Notes: generated by a model not told the origin, from the sequence alone. A DNA stretch of 64,000 nucleotides from Dyadobacter chenwenxiniae (GCF_022869785.1 NZ_CP094997.1:2728001-2792000), one strand, 5' to 3'; positions 37,092 through 46,590 are shown, counted from the first letter of the stretch. Numbers and translations are program-made.

Positions 37092-38482
37092 TCAAAGAAA
37101 TATGGCTAGTTGTTGTGAATTTTCGTTCACTGGTGGTCTAGTTTTTGCGGATGATCGCACTGAATCCATTGCGATTCCAAATGGGACATCAAAACAAATC
37201 GGTCTACCAACGCTTATATCCGGATGCTGCAAATTCTTTCCATCAAAAATCATCCACTCTGTATTGTTTTTCGCAAAGTGGTACCACCAAAAATGAAGTT
37301 CATCTAGAACTCCATCATTGTAAGTTCTTGAATTGATGTAATTTGTATATTTAGTTATCTTGTCAGGCCTTATGGGAGTCCTTCGGTCTGAGGTAAAAAG
37401 GTATTTGTGATTCAGTACTAGATAGAGCTTATTTTCAATAAAGACAATTTTGACATTGATTGCCCAGTGTCTAAAAAAGTGATCTTTTCCATACTCGTAA
37501 TAGCCTACCACCTTTTTTTCAGTTTCCTTGGCGATTTTTCTAGTCTTGAAGGATACTTTGTGCTCCTGCTGATCCTCTTTTAAGTAAAAGTAGTATCGCT
37601 TATAGTCTTTCTGCCACCACATGCCACGACGTCTCATGAAATCTGATATGTAAGCGTTCATCAGCTCTACATAGTAATTCTTTAATGTAGATGAGCTAAC
37701 GATATCGTTGAATCTATGCTCTTGGCAATTGCAGCCGTCTTCCGAAGCTTGATCAAAGAATTCTTTGAATCCCTTCCCGAGCGTCAGTAAACGTGTAAAT
37801 GAATGAATCCTTGATTATAAAATATGGAGCTATGCCTGACTGAATTTCAGAAAAGAGAGCTTTCTTGTTTTTGAACCTACTGGAAAATGAATACATCCAT
37901 CTAGGTTCGGATCTAAATGGCCATAGGTTGGAGTCAATAATTTCAGAGACAGAGTGATTAAGTCTCGGCTTGAATGACGACGCGAAACGATCCAGGAACT
38001 CGTTACTTCCTGTTGTGAGGTGATTGTCTATCTTCGAAAACTGAATTGGTGCTGCTTTTTGTCTCCCTTTTTTTGTAGACAGCGCTACATCAATATCAGT
38101 TATTTTTTTGCAATAAAGATATTCATTCCCTTTGCGCCCGTCAAAGATCACTAGAAGAACCTCATATCCGAACCGCCTATAATTGTTCCAGTATTCCAGG
38201 TCAGACTCAGAGGCGCTAAAACAAAAGGAATCTTCGGTCTCTCGAATCATGTAGCTATTTATCATGCTCTGTCGACTTGACCTGAACTTTTAATATGCGT
38301 GAGGTTGGCTTAGTCTTTCCATCGTCAGTCTTTTCTGTCAGTTCAATCTCGCCATCGATACCAAAATCATTTTTGGTTTCTTCCCTCCAGATAATATAAG
38401 GATTATGCCGATTACAATAATCCGCGAAAACATTAACTCCTCTCTCAGCAATGATATGTGACGCACGAACTATTTTTGACAT
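37092..38482 (-). pseudogene. DUF4365-type nuclease-APAZ effector of the Argonaute, twice frameshifted
   Basis: Three frames cover one effector. 38482-38255 has the start of a DUF4365 (PD-(D/E)XK) nuclease, with FGIDGEIEL and LKVQVKS giving the Asp, Glu and Gln-x-Lys of the active site. An 11-base overlap (ATGATAAATAG) then shifts to 38265-37753, which continues as SDLEYWNNYRRFGYEVLLVI. Near 37800 the frame shifts again: SFTRLLTLGKGFKEFFDQ leads into 37661-37092, an APAZ domain (FRHWAINVKIVFIENKLYLV then NHKYLFTSDRR; VLDELHFWWYHFAKN). APAZ contacts the short Argonaute. The whole matches the DREN-APAZ subunit of SPARDA systems, whose collateral nuclease kills infected cells. As read, the nuclease and APAZ cannot be made as one chain. 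Confidence 0.75.
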
Positions 38483-38873
38483 AATGCTTGAATTTTTGCA
38501 AAATTAAAGATAACAAATACAAAACTTATTTCAAAGATTGTAAACTTTTGGAAAATTCAAAAATCACATAAGGCTTATAATCAATAAGTTATATTTTTTT
38601 TATGAAAACTTTTTTGCTCTTATTCGATTTTTTATTATCTATTTTTTTATTGCAAGCCTTTTCTTAGATTTATAATCGCGGTGTGAAAAGGATATTCAAG
38701 ATTTAAACGCGTTAAAAATTTCAGATATGTCCTAGCAATGACTCACACTTCAGGGAGCGTGTAATTACATTTTACATGTAGTTCCGATAGTCGACTGGAC
38801 TTGGAGGGAAACCTCGGATGTCAACTAATATATCCATGCGTAGGTATCCGTAGAAAGAATTTTGGAATCAATT
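38483..38873. other. AT-rich gene-free stretch
   Basis: About 390 bases, very AT-rich next to the effector start (TTATATTTTTTTTATG). It likely holds the promoter of the Argonaute operon. No gene, repeat or attachment site was recognised here. Confidence 0.4.
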
Positions 38874-39347
38874 CTATCCTAAGCGGTCATCATCCACAAA
38901 CGAGCAAAAACCTTCCGCCGTCACGATCAGATGATCCAGTACCCGAATATTCAGTAACTCTCCAGCCTTTCTCATATTCTCAGTAATATACTTATCAGCA
39001 TCACTCGGCACAAGCTGGCCAGAAGGGTGGTTGTGTGCCAGGATAATCCCTGTTGCATTGGCCTTCAAAGCCGCTGCAAAAACGATCCTTACATCTGCAC
39101 TTGCTCCTGAAATCCCGCCTTTGGAAACTTCAAAAATACCTAGCACCCGGCTGGCATTGTTCAATAGCAGTATCTTGAACTCTTCAATAAATTCCAGTCT
39201 GTCGGGGTTCCAGCTTTGGATTAGCACATTGTATGCATCTATGGACGATGTTATTTTAGGACGCTGGCTTGCTTGTACATTGGTTTTGTAGATCAGCTCA
39301 ATTTCTGCTACCTGATACAAGTTTGAGACATTTGCGAAGCTTTCCAT
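38874..39347 (-). CDS. RadC-like JAB-domain protein
   Basis: 157 residues, the short RadC form. The metal-binding JAMM motif is visible as LAHNHPSGQLVPSDAD, and the preceding helix as DRLEFIEEFKILLLNNASRV. Proteins of this type are widespread on Bacteroidota mobile elements; their activity is unknown despite the DNA-repair name. It lies alone, divergent from the transfer operon. Confidence 0.85.
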   Translation of the reverse strand: MESFANVSNLYQVAEIELIYKTNVQASQRPKITSSIDAYNVLIQSWNPDRLEFIEEFKILLLNNASRVLGIFEVSKGGISGASADVRIVFAAALKANATGIILAHNHPSGQLVPSDADKYITENMRKAGELLNIRVLDHLIVTAEGFCSFVDDDRLG

Positions 39348-39761
39348 AATTACTAGATTTGAAGTGATTGAATGAATTATGGCGCTTCATTCTGGCACTG
39401 GGCAAGCAAGTAGTGGAAGCAACGGAATAAAGGAAAGCCCTGCGGGCAGCAAGGCATTCATGCCGGTGTTTATGCCGGAATTTCTACTACGCCCCGCAGC
39501 CCTGTGCCTACCTTTGTGGCATCATTGATACAAGAAACTCTGCCCCGCATGGAATGCCGGACTTAGCGGTAGTCTTCAAGTTTTTTTTCAAAATCTTAAA
39601 CTTTTTAGCAGCCTCAATCTTTTGAAAATCAATAGAGTACAATGGGTACAATTGAGGTACAGCCGAAAGTTGTACTTGAAGAGCCTTGATTTCTGGTGTT
39701 GTTTTGTCATGTCCTTTCGAGAAAGGCAAAGCAATTATCCACTTCAAAACAGCAAGACATT
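39348..39761. other. Upstream region of the transfer operon, mostly gene-free
   Basis: It contains short GC-rich repeats (two copies of ATGCCGG near 39460-39477 and a GCCCTGCGGGC palindrome near 39440). A weak TTG-initiated minus-strand ORF (39508-39747) is not accepted as a gene. The promoter of the plus-strand transfer genes is expected here. Confidence 0.4.
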
Positions 39762-40243
39762 ATGTTACCACATTTCACCTGGACGGAATACTTACTGACA
39801 TTGGCGTCACTTGTAACTGTCTATTATGCGATCGTCGGCATTGCGTTCTACCGGCATGAGCTCAAATCGTTTTTCAGCTCGCAAAACAAGCTCTGGCAGC
39901 GGGCGGACAAACCTCCCCCAAGTAGCTAGCGAAGCGACTACGTTCGACGCTGATGAAAAGGAAATAACGCAAACAAAAAAGCCAGTCTGGCAAAATGAAG
40001 AAGTATTTGGCAAGGTGGAGGAGCTGGCGCAGCAGATCAGGCTCGATATCGGAAGCCTGCCAAAAAAGATACGAAAGGGAAGACCTGATCTTTCTAATCC
40101 AACTATTAATCAAAGATTTTTCCGCCATCAGAGGCACACCGTTCCGGCTTGCGATCGATAATGTGATCACATCGGAATCGGCAAAATATGGCCACATCAA
40201 CCTCAGTGCTGCAGAGCTAGAGGAAGTTTGGAAGGAGGTTTAA
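39762..40243 (+). pseudogene. Transfer-operon membrane protein, two frameshifts
   Basis: Frame 3 starts MLPHFTWTEYLLTLASLVTV (one membrane helix) and ends early at 39927. Frame 1 continues QVASEATTFDADEKEITQTK, then VWQNEEVFGKVEELAQQIRL. Frame 2 finishes with REDLIFLIQLLIKDFSAIRG and SAKYGHINLSAAELEEVWKE before the stop at 40243. The shifts coincide with CCCCC (near 39917) and AAAAAA (near 40061). The restored protein is about 160 residues and belongs just upstream of traE. The homopolymer context leaves an assembly error possible. Confidence 0.65.
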
Positions 40244-40262
40244 TGATGGGCCCGTCTCCCAC

Positions 40263-40286
40263 CCTCCCCGGTTGACGCCGGGGAGG
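40263..40286. terminator. GC-rich hairpin upstream of traE
   Basis: A perfect 9-bp stem (CCTCCCCGG/CCGGGGAGG, loop TTGACG) between the frameshifted gene and traE. No U-run follows, so it may be an attenuator or a processing hairpin rather than a full terminator. Confidence 0.5.
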
Positions 40287-40328
40287 CGCAAGGGAGCAAC
40301 TTCAAATCAATGTTCAACAATCAAATTT

Positions 40329-40664
40329 ATGAGGGGTATGAAACGTGTGAAATCCGCAGTTATCTGCAAATCCAAACAATTATTTACGGCAATATTGCTG
40401 TCGCTCAGTGCCATGGTCGCCAAAGCGCAGGACGGCGCAGCGGGTATTTCTGAGGCCGATAGCCAGGTGAGAAGCTACTTCGAGCCAGGCACACAGCTGA
40501 TGTATGCCATCGGCGCGGTGCTCGGCCTGGTAGGCGCCGTGAAAGTATTCCAGAAGTGGAATGCGGGAGATAATGACACTGGAAAAGTGGCTGCGGCGTG
40601 GTTTGGAAGTTGTATTTTCCTGGTGGTGGTCGCCACCGTGCTGCAATCTTTCTTTGGCCTATAA
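40329..40664 (+). CDS. traE: Conjugal transfer protein TraE (DUF4134)
   Basis: 111 residues from ATG 40329 (ATG 40338 is an equal choice). A cleavable signal is followed by two membrane helices (LMYAIGAVLGLVGAVKVFQK; GSCIFLVVVATVLQSFFGL). This is the DUF4134 family of CTnDOT-type elements, likely the VirB2-like pilin or inner-membrane component. It starts the transfer operon, 11 bases ahead of traF. Confidence 0.85.
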   Translation: MRGMKRVKSAVICKSKQLFTAILLSLSAMVAKAQDGAAGISEADSQVRSYFEPGTQLMYAIGAVLGLVGAVKVFQKWNAGDNDTGKVAAAWFGSCIFLVVVATVLQSFFGL

Positions 40665-40675
40665 GCATTACCGTT

Positions 40676-41017
40676 ATGCGAAATACGAGCGTATACCAAA
40701 TCAACAAAGGCATTAACGCCAGCATTGAATTCAAGGGGTTGAAGGCGCAGTATATCTGGTATATGGGTGGGGCGGCTATCGTACTGTTTGCAATTTATGC
40801 ACTGCTTTATGTGTGCGGGATCAGGTCTTACATCTGTGTCGGGATTGTTGTCTGTTTGGGAATCCCGATGATCATGGGCATTTACCATTTGAGCGGGGTT
40901 TACGGTGAGCATGGAGTCACGAAGGTGTTGGCCAGAAGGAGCATTCCAAAACATGTCAGGTCAAATTCAAGAAGCATTTTCAAACCAATCCGTAGCCATG
41001 GAAAAATACTTGGATGA
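40676..41017 (+). CDS. traF: Conjugal transfer protein TraF (DUF4133)
   Basis: 113 residues from ATG 40676. VYQINKGINASIEFKGLKAQ is the DUF4133 signature, followed by two membrane helices. It is the VirB3-like partner of the TraG ATPase. The last 20 bases overlap the start of traG. Confidence 0.85.
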   Translation: MRNTSVYQINKGINASIEFKGLKAQYIWYMGGAAIVLFAIYALLYVCGIRSYICVGIVVCLGIPMIMGIYHLSGVYGEHGVTKVLARRSIPKHVRSNSRSIFKPIRSHGKILG

Positions 41018-43460
41018 CCTCATTCCGATCATGGACATTGAGCACAATTGCATCCTGAGCAAGCAGGGCGACATTACAGTGGTATTTCAGGCAGATCTGC
41101 CTGAAATATTCACCCTGTCCGATCACGATTACGAGGCCTTTCATCAAACGTTGGTGAAGGCGCTGAGGGTGCTTCCCTCCCACTCCATATTTCACAAACA
41201 GGATTGGTTTGTCGACAGCCGGTATGAACCCGACTTTTCAAAAGAGGACACCAGTTTCTTGTCACGGAGCAGTGAGCGGCATTTCAATGAGCGGCCATTT
41301 TTGGATCACAGCTGCTACATCTACATTACCAAAAAGCCAGCAAACAGAAAGCTTTCAACCTCGCTGCTCTCCAATATGATCCGACCGACGCTGGTGCCTG
41401 AGGAAACGATGGACGCCAAAGTATTGCAGGAATTGCTAAGCTGCGTCGGCCAGTTCAAGCACATTATGGAAGACAGCGGCTTTGTTAAGTTGCGACGGTT
41501 GAAGGATGAGGAACTTTGGAGCCAGCCCGGCCGAACCGGGATTATTGAGCAATATTGCTATTTGTCGGAGCGTGAAAGCCCAGTTATCAAAGACCTGCAA
41601 TTTGCTGACGGGATTCAAGTCGGAGGTCAGCACTGTCAACTGTATACGCTGGCTGATACGGAAGACTTACCATCTACCTGCGGCTCACAAATCCACTTTG
41701 ACCGGTACTCGACGGACAAGACAAAATTCAGCGTTGGCTATGCGTCTTCGCTCGGGCAACTGCTAAGCTGCAACCACATTTACAACCAGTACATTTTCAT
41801 TGACGATGGCGCCAAAACGCTTCGAAAAATGGAAACCAAACGGCTGAGGTTGCAATCACTGGCTGCTTATTCGCGAAAGAATGCGATCGCACTAGATGCA
41901 ACCAATGCATTTTTGAACGAAGCGATCAGCAATCAGCGATTACCTGTGAAGGCGCATTTCAATATGCTTGTTTGGACGCACAACAAGGAAGAGCTCAATG
42001 AGCTCAACAACAAAGTCTCTGCCGCACTTGCGCAAATGGAAGCAGTCGCCAAGCAGGAAACGACGGGCGCACCTCAGATTTTTTGGGCGGGCATTCCGGG
42101 CAATGCGGCGGACTTTCCAATGAATGAAACCTTTGATTGTTTTGCCGAGCAGGCCTCCTGCTTTCTAAATCTAGAAACGGGTTACCGGTCGTCAATCAGC
42201 CCTGTCGGCATCCGGCTTGGTGACAGGCTCACAGGCAAACCGGTGCATGTAGATATTAGCGACGAGCCGATCCAGAAAGGGATTTGCACTAACCGGAACA
42301 AATTCATTTTGGGGCCTTCCGGCAGTGGCAAGTCGTTCTTTACCAATCACATGGTGAGAAGCTACTATGAGCAAGGTTCACATATTGTGCTCGTCGATGT
42401 CGGTCACTCCTACAAGGGCCTTTGTGAATTGGTAAATGGATATTACTTCACTTATCAAGAAACTAACCCGATCCGCTTCAATCCCTTCTATATTGCAGAA
42501 GGTGATGCCTTGGATACGGAGAAGAAAGAAAGCATCAAGACGCTGATCCTTGCGCTTTGGAAGAAAGACAATGAGGTTTTCAAGCGCAGCGAGTATGTAG
42601 CCCTGTCCAATGCATTGACGATGTACTACGCAGAAATCAACAGCTCAGGCGGATTTCCTTGCTTCAACACCTTCTACGAATTCTTGCGTGACCAGTTTGT
42701 AAACATCCTGAGTGAAGACAAAGTCAAAGACAGGGATTTTGATATTGGCAATTTGCTTTATGTTTTAAGACCCTACTATCAGGGCGGTGAATTTGACTAT
42801 TTACTGAATGCGACCGAAAACATTGACCTTTTAAGTGAGCGGTTTATCGTCTTCGAGCTGGATAACATTAAGGATCACCCGATTTTGTTCCCTGTGGTAA
42901 CGATTATCATCATGGAGGTTTTCATCAGTAAAATGAGAAAGCTGAAAGGCATCCGCAAAATGATCCTGATCGAAGAAGCGTGGAAGGCGATCGCCAAGGA
43001 AGGAATGGCCGATTACATTAAGTATTTGTTCAAAACTGTCCGGAAGTATTTGGGTGAGGCGATTGTGGTGACGCAGGAAGTGGAAGACATTATCAGCTCT
43101 CCCGTGGTCAAACAAGCGATCATCAACAATAGCGACTGCAAAATCCTGCTGGATCAGAGCAAGTATCAAAACAAGTTCGACCAGATCCAGGAACTACTCG
43201 GTCTTACGGAAAAGGAAAAGACGCTGATCCTGTCGGTCAACAAAGCAAATGATCCGCTTCGCAAGTATAAGGAAGTCTTTATCAGTCTCGGCGGGACGCT
43301 TTCCAGAGTGTACCGGACCGAAGTTAGCCTGGAAGAATACCTGTGCTACACCACTGAGGAAACCGAGAAAATCAAGGTGATGGATTATGCCAGGCGGTTC
43401 GGAAGCATGCAAAAAGGAATTGCCGCGCTTGCCCAGGATATGAAGGCAGCAAACTCTTAA
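40998..43460 (+). CDS. traG: Conjugal transfer ATPase TraG (VirB4-like)
   Basis: 820 residues from ATG 40998, chosen because MEKYLDDLIPIMDIEHNCIL matches the family start. The open frame extends up to 40905, inside traF. Walker A GPSGSGKS is near residue 440, and Walker B is MILIEEAWKAI. It energises assembly of the conjugation channel at the inner membrane. The largest gene of the operon, directly after traF. Confidence 0.9.
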   Translation: MEKYLDDLIPIMDIEHNCILSKQGDITVVFQADLPEIFTLSDHDYEAFHQTLVKALRVLPSHSIFHKQDWFVDSRYEPDFSKEDTSFLSRSSERHFNERPFLDHSCYIYITKKPANRKLSTSLLSNMIRPTLVPEETMDAKVLQELLSCVGQFKHIMEDSGFVKLRRLKDEELWSQPGRTGIIEQYCYLSERESPVIKDLQFADGIQVGGQHCQLYTLADTEDLPSTCGSQIHFDRYSTDKTKFSVGYASSLGQLLSCNHIYNQYIFIDDGAKTLRKMETKRLRLQSLAAYSRKNAIALDATNAFLNEAISNQRLPVKAHFNMLVWTHNKEELNELNNKVSAALAQMEAVAKQETTGAPQIFWAGIPGNAADFPMNETFDCFAEQASCFLNLETGYRSSISPVGIRLGDRLTGKPVHVDISDEPIQKGICTNRNKFILGPSGSGKSFFTNHMVRSYYEQGSHIVLVDVGHSYKGLCELVNGYYFTYQETNPIRFNPFYIAEGDALDTEKKESIKTLILALWKKDNEVFKRSEYVALSNALTMYYAEINSSGGFPCFNTFYEFLRDQFVNILSEDKVKDRDFDIGNLLYVLRPYYQGGEFDYLLNATENIDLLSERFIVFELDNIKDHPILFPVVTIIIMEVFISKMRKLKGIRKMILIEEAWKAIAKEGMADYIKYLFKTVRKYLGEAIVVTQEVEDIISSPVVKQAIINNSDCKILLDQSKYQNKFDQIQELLGLTEKEKTLILSVNKANDPLRKYKEVFISLGGTLSRVYRTEVSLEEYLCYTTEETEKIKVMDYARRFGSMQKGIAALAQDMKAANS

Positions 43461-43471
43461 AGCACACTGGA

Positions 43472-44149
43472 ATGAGAAAGCATATTCTATTCTTCACGCT
43501 AATACTCGCGCTAACAATGACGCCGGTCCAAAATGCCCAAGCGGCGAATCCTTGGGCCGCAGTAATCAAAGCTGCGATCAAGAAGGTTGTTAGAGCAGTT
43601 GATTTGATGATCCAGCGCAGACAGAATAAAGTAATCAGGTTACAAAATGCACAGAAAGCCATTGAAAATACGATGGCAAAGCTGCAACTGGATGATATTA
43701 CTGAATGGGTCAAAAAGCAGCGGGACCTTTACAAGAAGTATTATGAAGAGCTCAAAAAGGTCAAAGCAGTCATTGCCTATTACTTCAAGATCAAGCAGAT
43801 CGCTGATAAAAACTCCCGGCTTGTTGATGAATACAAGAGGTTTTGGGGGCTGATCTCAGACGACAAGCATTTCACTGCCCAGGAACGCAACTACATCTTC
43901 CAGGTCTACGTGGGTATCCTCGAAAATTCCGCGAAAAACATTGACTTGCTCAAAATGATCGTGGAATCCCTGACCATGCAAATGACAGACGCGAAGCGGC
44001 TAGAACTGATCGACAACGCAGCCGACAAAACAGACCAGCTATATAGCGACCTGACCCGTTTCAATCAGGAAAACGCAATGCTTAGTATAAGCCGCTCGAA
44101 AAATCAGCAGGAAGTGGATGTGGTCAAAAAGCTATATGGGATCAATTAG
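43472..44149 (+). CDS. Conjugal transfer protein TraI-like (exported, helical)
   Basis: 225 residues with a signal peptide (cleavage near AQAA, 22-25) and a long helical, Lys-rich body (LYKKYYEELKKVKAVIAYYF). The C-terminal half (NYIFQVYVGILENSAKNIDL, then TMQMTDAKRLELID) is shared with the two following genes. It lies between traG and traJ, where CTn elements place traI. Confidence 0.7.
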   Translation: MRKHILFFTLILALTMTPVQNAQAANPWAAVIKAAIKKVVRAVDLMIQRRQNKVIRLQNAQKAIENTMAKLQLDDITEWVKKQRDLYKKYYEELKKVKAVIAYYFKIKQIADKNSRLVDEYKRFWGLISDDKHFTAQERNYIFQVYVGILENSAKNIDLLKMIVESLTMQMTDAKRLELIDNAADKTDQLYSDLTRFNQENAMLSISRSKNQQEVDVVKKLYGIN

Positions 44150-44162
44150 CACGGACGGGAGG

Positions 44163-44804
44163 ATGAAAAAGTTGAAGATGCTATTACTGCTGTTGGGATT
44201 TGCTCATGTTGGTTTTGGGCAGACATTTAAGGAATGGTTCCGGCAAAAGAAAACCCAAAAGAAGTATTTGATCGAGCAGATTGCGCAATTGAAGATATAT
44301 CTGGAACTAACCGAAAAAGGTTACAAGATCGCCAAAGAAGGTTTGACGATGATCGGGGACATTAACAATGTGGAATTCAAGTTGCACAAAAATCACTTCG
44401 ATTCACTTAAAGTCGTTAATCCGAAGATCGCTAGTCTTGTAAAGGTCAAGTGGATCGGTATGTATCACGGTGAGGTAAAAAGTGTTTGTAGTTCTTGTGT
44501 GTCGAAACTGAGTCAAAGCGAATTTCTTACCAGTGACGAGCTAGCTTACTTGCGGGCGGTATTCGACCGGCTTTCCAGCGACTGCGACAGAATACAGGTC
44601 TCTCTAAAAGAGGTGACTACCGACGGCAGTTATGCAATGACAGATAACGATCGTATCAAACGCGTCGAAGACTTGTACCAGCATATGCTTTTCAATTTCA
44701 CTTTTTCAAAAGCTTTTTGCAGTGAGTCTGCGGTACTCGCGGCGGCGAGGATAAAAGAGAAAGAGGATGTTACAACCAGCCGAGCCTTGCGCGGCATAAA
44801 ATGA
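44163..44804 (+). CDS. TraI-like paralogue with extra cysteines
   Basis: 213 residues from ATG 44163. A signal peptide ends near FGQ, and a helical body follows. IDLTMIGDINNVEFKLHKNH-type residues (LTMIGDINNVEFKLHKNHFD) are clearly homologous to the next gene (KDISKGNFKLHEAFLD). It differs by a CSSC motif and two more Cys (FCSE and DCDR), which suggests a disulfide-bonded periplasmic protein. The end overlaps the next start by 4 bases. Confidence 0.65.
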   Translation: MKKLKMLLLLLGFAHVGFGQTFKEWFRQKKTQKKYLIEQIAQLKIYLELTEKGYKIAKEGLTMIGDINNVEFKLHKNHFDSLKVVNPKIASLVKVKWIGMYHGEVKSVCSSCVSKLSQSEFLTSDELAYLRAVFDRLSSDCDRIQVSLKEVTTDGSYAMTDNDRIKRVEDLYQHMLFNFTFSKAFCSESAVLAAARIKEKEDVTTSRALRGIK

Positions 44805-45445
44805 GAGCAATGAAATATGCACTGATACTATTACTGTTGACTTCGCTCCTTCTTCCGGTGAAGGAGGCGAAGGCCCAAACGCCGGAGGTCACACAACTGA
44901 TCCTGAATATTCAAAAGCTTAATCAGCTACGGAAAATCCTGAAAGAGTTGAAGGCCGGATATGATATTCTTTTTAAGGGTTACACGACAATTAAGGATAT
45001 TTCAAAAGGTAATTTTAAATTACATGAAGCATTCCTTGACGGGCTCCTGGAAGTTAGCCCAGCAGTAAAACGATACAAACGTATAGCGGAGATCGTGGAA
45101 TTTCAAGTTCGGCTGATTTCGGAATATCGGACAGCATTAGGGCACTTTCAATCAGGGGAGTACTTCAATAAGGATGAGCTTGATTACATGGAGCGCGTTT
45201 ATTCCAGGCTGATTAGTCAAAGCTTGAAAAACATGGATGCATTGACGATGGTACTGACCGCCAAAAAAATGCGAATGTCCGACGATGAGCGCTTGTCTGC
45301 CATTGACAAGATCCACGAAGAGATGCAGGACAAGCTGGTTTTTCTCCGTCATTTCAACTCCACAGCAGCAACATTAGGCTTACAACGGGCCAAAGAATTT
45401 GCCGAAGTCGAAACCAGCGCACAATTAAACGGCGTCAAGCCTTAA
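44801..45445 (+). CDS. TraI-like paralogue
   Basis: 214 residues (a second ATG at 44810 is possible). A signal peptide ends near AKAQ, and an all-helical body follows (NIQKLNQLRKILKELKAGYD, ERVYSRLISQSLKNMDALTM). No cysteines, unlike its neighbour. The third member of a tandem set; likely a periplasmic structural part of the channel. It overlaps the preceding gene by ATGA, and traJ starts 12 bases later. Confidence 0.7.
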   Translation: MRAMKYALILLLLTSLLLPVKEAKAQTPEVTQLILNIQKLNQLRKILKELKAGYDILFKGYTTIKDISKGNFKLHEAFLDGLLEVSPAVKRYKRIAEIVEFQVRLISEYRTALGHFQSGEYFNKDELDYMERVYSRLISQSLKNMDALTMVLTAKKMRMSDDERLSAIDKIHEEMQDKLVFLRHFNSTAATLGLQRAKEFAEVETSAQLNGVKP

Positions 45446-45456
45446 TCCAAAACGTA

Positions 45457-46578
45457 ATGAATGCAATGACGAGAACCGCATTAGTTGCGGTGATGGGAAT
45501 CAGTTTGCCACAATTTTCTTTTGCCCAAGGGTTTCCCGAGCAAATTAGCGGACTTCACAGTGTGCTTGACAAGCTGTATGACGAAATGATGCCAATGTGT
45601 GCTAAACTAATCAGTGTCGGGCGAGGAATCGCAGGTTTCGCCGCAATTTGGTACATCTCATCAAGAATATGGAGACACCTGGCCAATGCCGAGCCGATCG
45701 ACTTTTACCCGCTGTTCCGGCCATTCGTACTGGGGTTTGCAATCCTGATGTTCCCCTCGGTCTTAGCAATGATCAACGGCATTATGTCGCCTGTTGTCCG
45801 GGCCACCTCGGCAATGGTCGAAGGTTCTAATGAAGCTATCACTTTGCTGTTGAAGAAGAAGGAGGAGGCGATCATGAAAACCAATGTATGGCAAATGTAT
45901 GTCGGCGCCACAGGAAACGGAGATCGTGACAAATGGTACAAATACACGCATGGAAACGAAGACCCATCAGGCGAGGGCATTTTTGCCAGTGTCGGCAACG
46001 ACATCAAGTTTTCGATGGCAAAGGCATCTTACAATTTTCGCAACTCAATCAAAGAATGGATGAGCGAGATCCTCAGATTGCTGTTTGAAGCTGCCGCGCT
46101 TTGTATCAATACACTCCGAACTTTTCAGCTGATTGTCTTAGCTATTATCGGCCCCCTAGCATTTGGGTTCGCAGTCTTTGATGGTTTCCAGCATACACTC
46201 ACTGGATGGATCGCGCGGTATGTGAACATTTTCCTGTGGCTTCCAGTCGCAAATATTTTCGGGGCGATCATCGGCAAGATCCAGGAAATGATGCTGACGC
46301 TGGACATTAGCCAGGTTGAGGGGTCAGGTGATACATTTTTTAGCTCAACTGACATGGCCTATCTCATCTTTCTAATTATTGGTATAATAGGCTATTTCTC
46401 AGTGCCTTCGGTTGCCAACTACATTGTTCATGCAGGCGGCGGAAATCCATTCCTATATAAAGTCACTACGCTTTTCTCGCAGACCGCGACTGGAATTGGT
46501 AACAGGGCATTTCCAGCAGGTGGCGGCTTTGGCTCGCTTCCCAGAAGCACAGCCATGCCAAAATCTCAAAACTCATAA
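45457..46578 (+). CDS. traJ: Conjugal transfer protein TraJ (VirB6-like)
   Basis: 373 residues with an N-terminal signal and about five to six membrane helices (WYISSRIWRHLANAEPIDFY, FRPFVLGFAILMFPSVLAMI, LIVLAIIGPLAFGFAVFDGF). NAEPIDFYPLFRPF is a family block. It is the polytopic inner-membrane part of the secretion channel. The C-terminus is Gly/Ser-rich and short. Confidence 0.9.
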   Translation: MNAMTRTALVAVMGISLPQFSFAQGFPEQISGLHSVLDKLYDEMMPMCAKLISVGRGIAGFAAIWYISSRIWRHLANAEPIDFYPLFRPFVLGFAILMFPSVLAMINGIMSPVVRATSAMVEGSNEAITLLLKKKEEAIMKTNVWQMYVGATGNGDRDKWYKYTHGNEDPSGEGIFASVGNDIKFSMAKASYNFRNSIKEWMSEILRLLFEAAALCINTLRTFQLIVLAIIGPLAFGFAVFDGFQHTLTGWIARYVNIFLWLPVANIFGAIIGKIQEMMLTLDISQVEGSGDTFFSSTDMAYLIFLIIGIIGYFSVPSVANYIVHAGGGNPFLYKVTTLFSQTATGIGNRAFPAGGGFGSLPRSTAMPKSQNS

Positions 46579-46590
46579 TCATTTACAGTC

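Noticed and set aside
38255..38265. Programmed frameshift joining the two nuclease halves
   Set aside because: No slippery heptamer is present at the overlap, and a second unexplained shift near 37800 makes simple decay or error more likely.
39508..39747. Minus-strand 79-codon ORF upstream of the transfer operon
   Set aside because: It needs a TTG start, has no recognisable family and lies in the expected promoter region of the tra genes.
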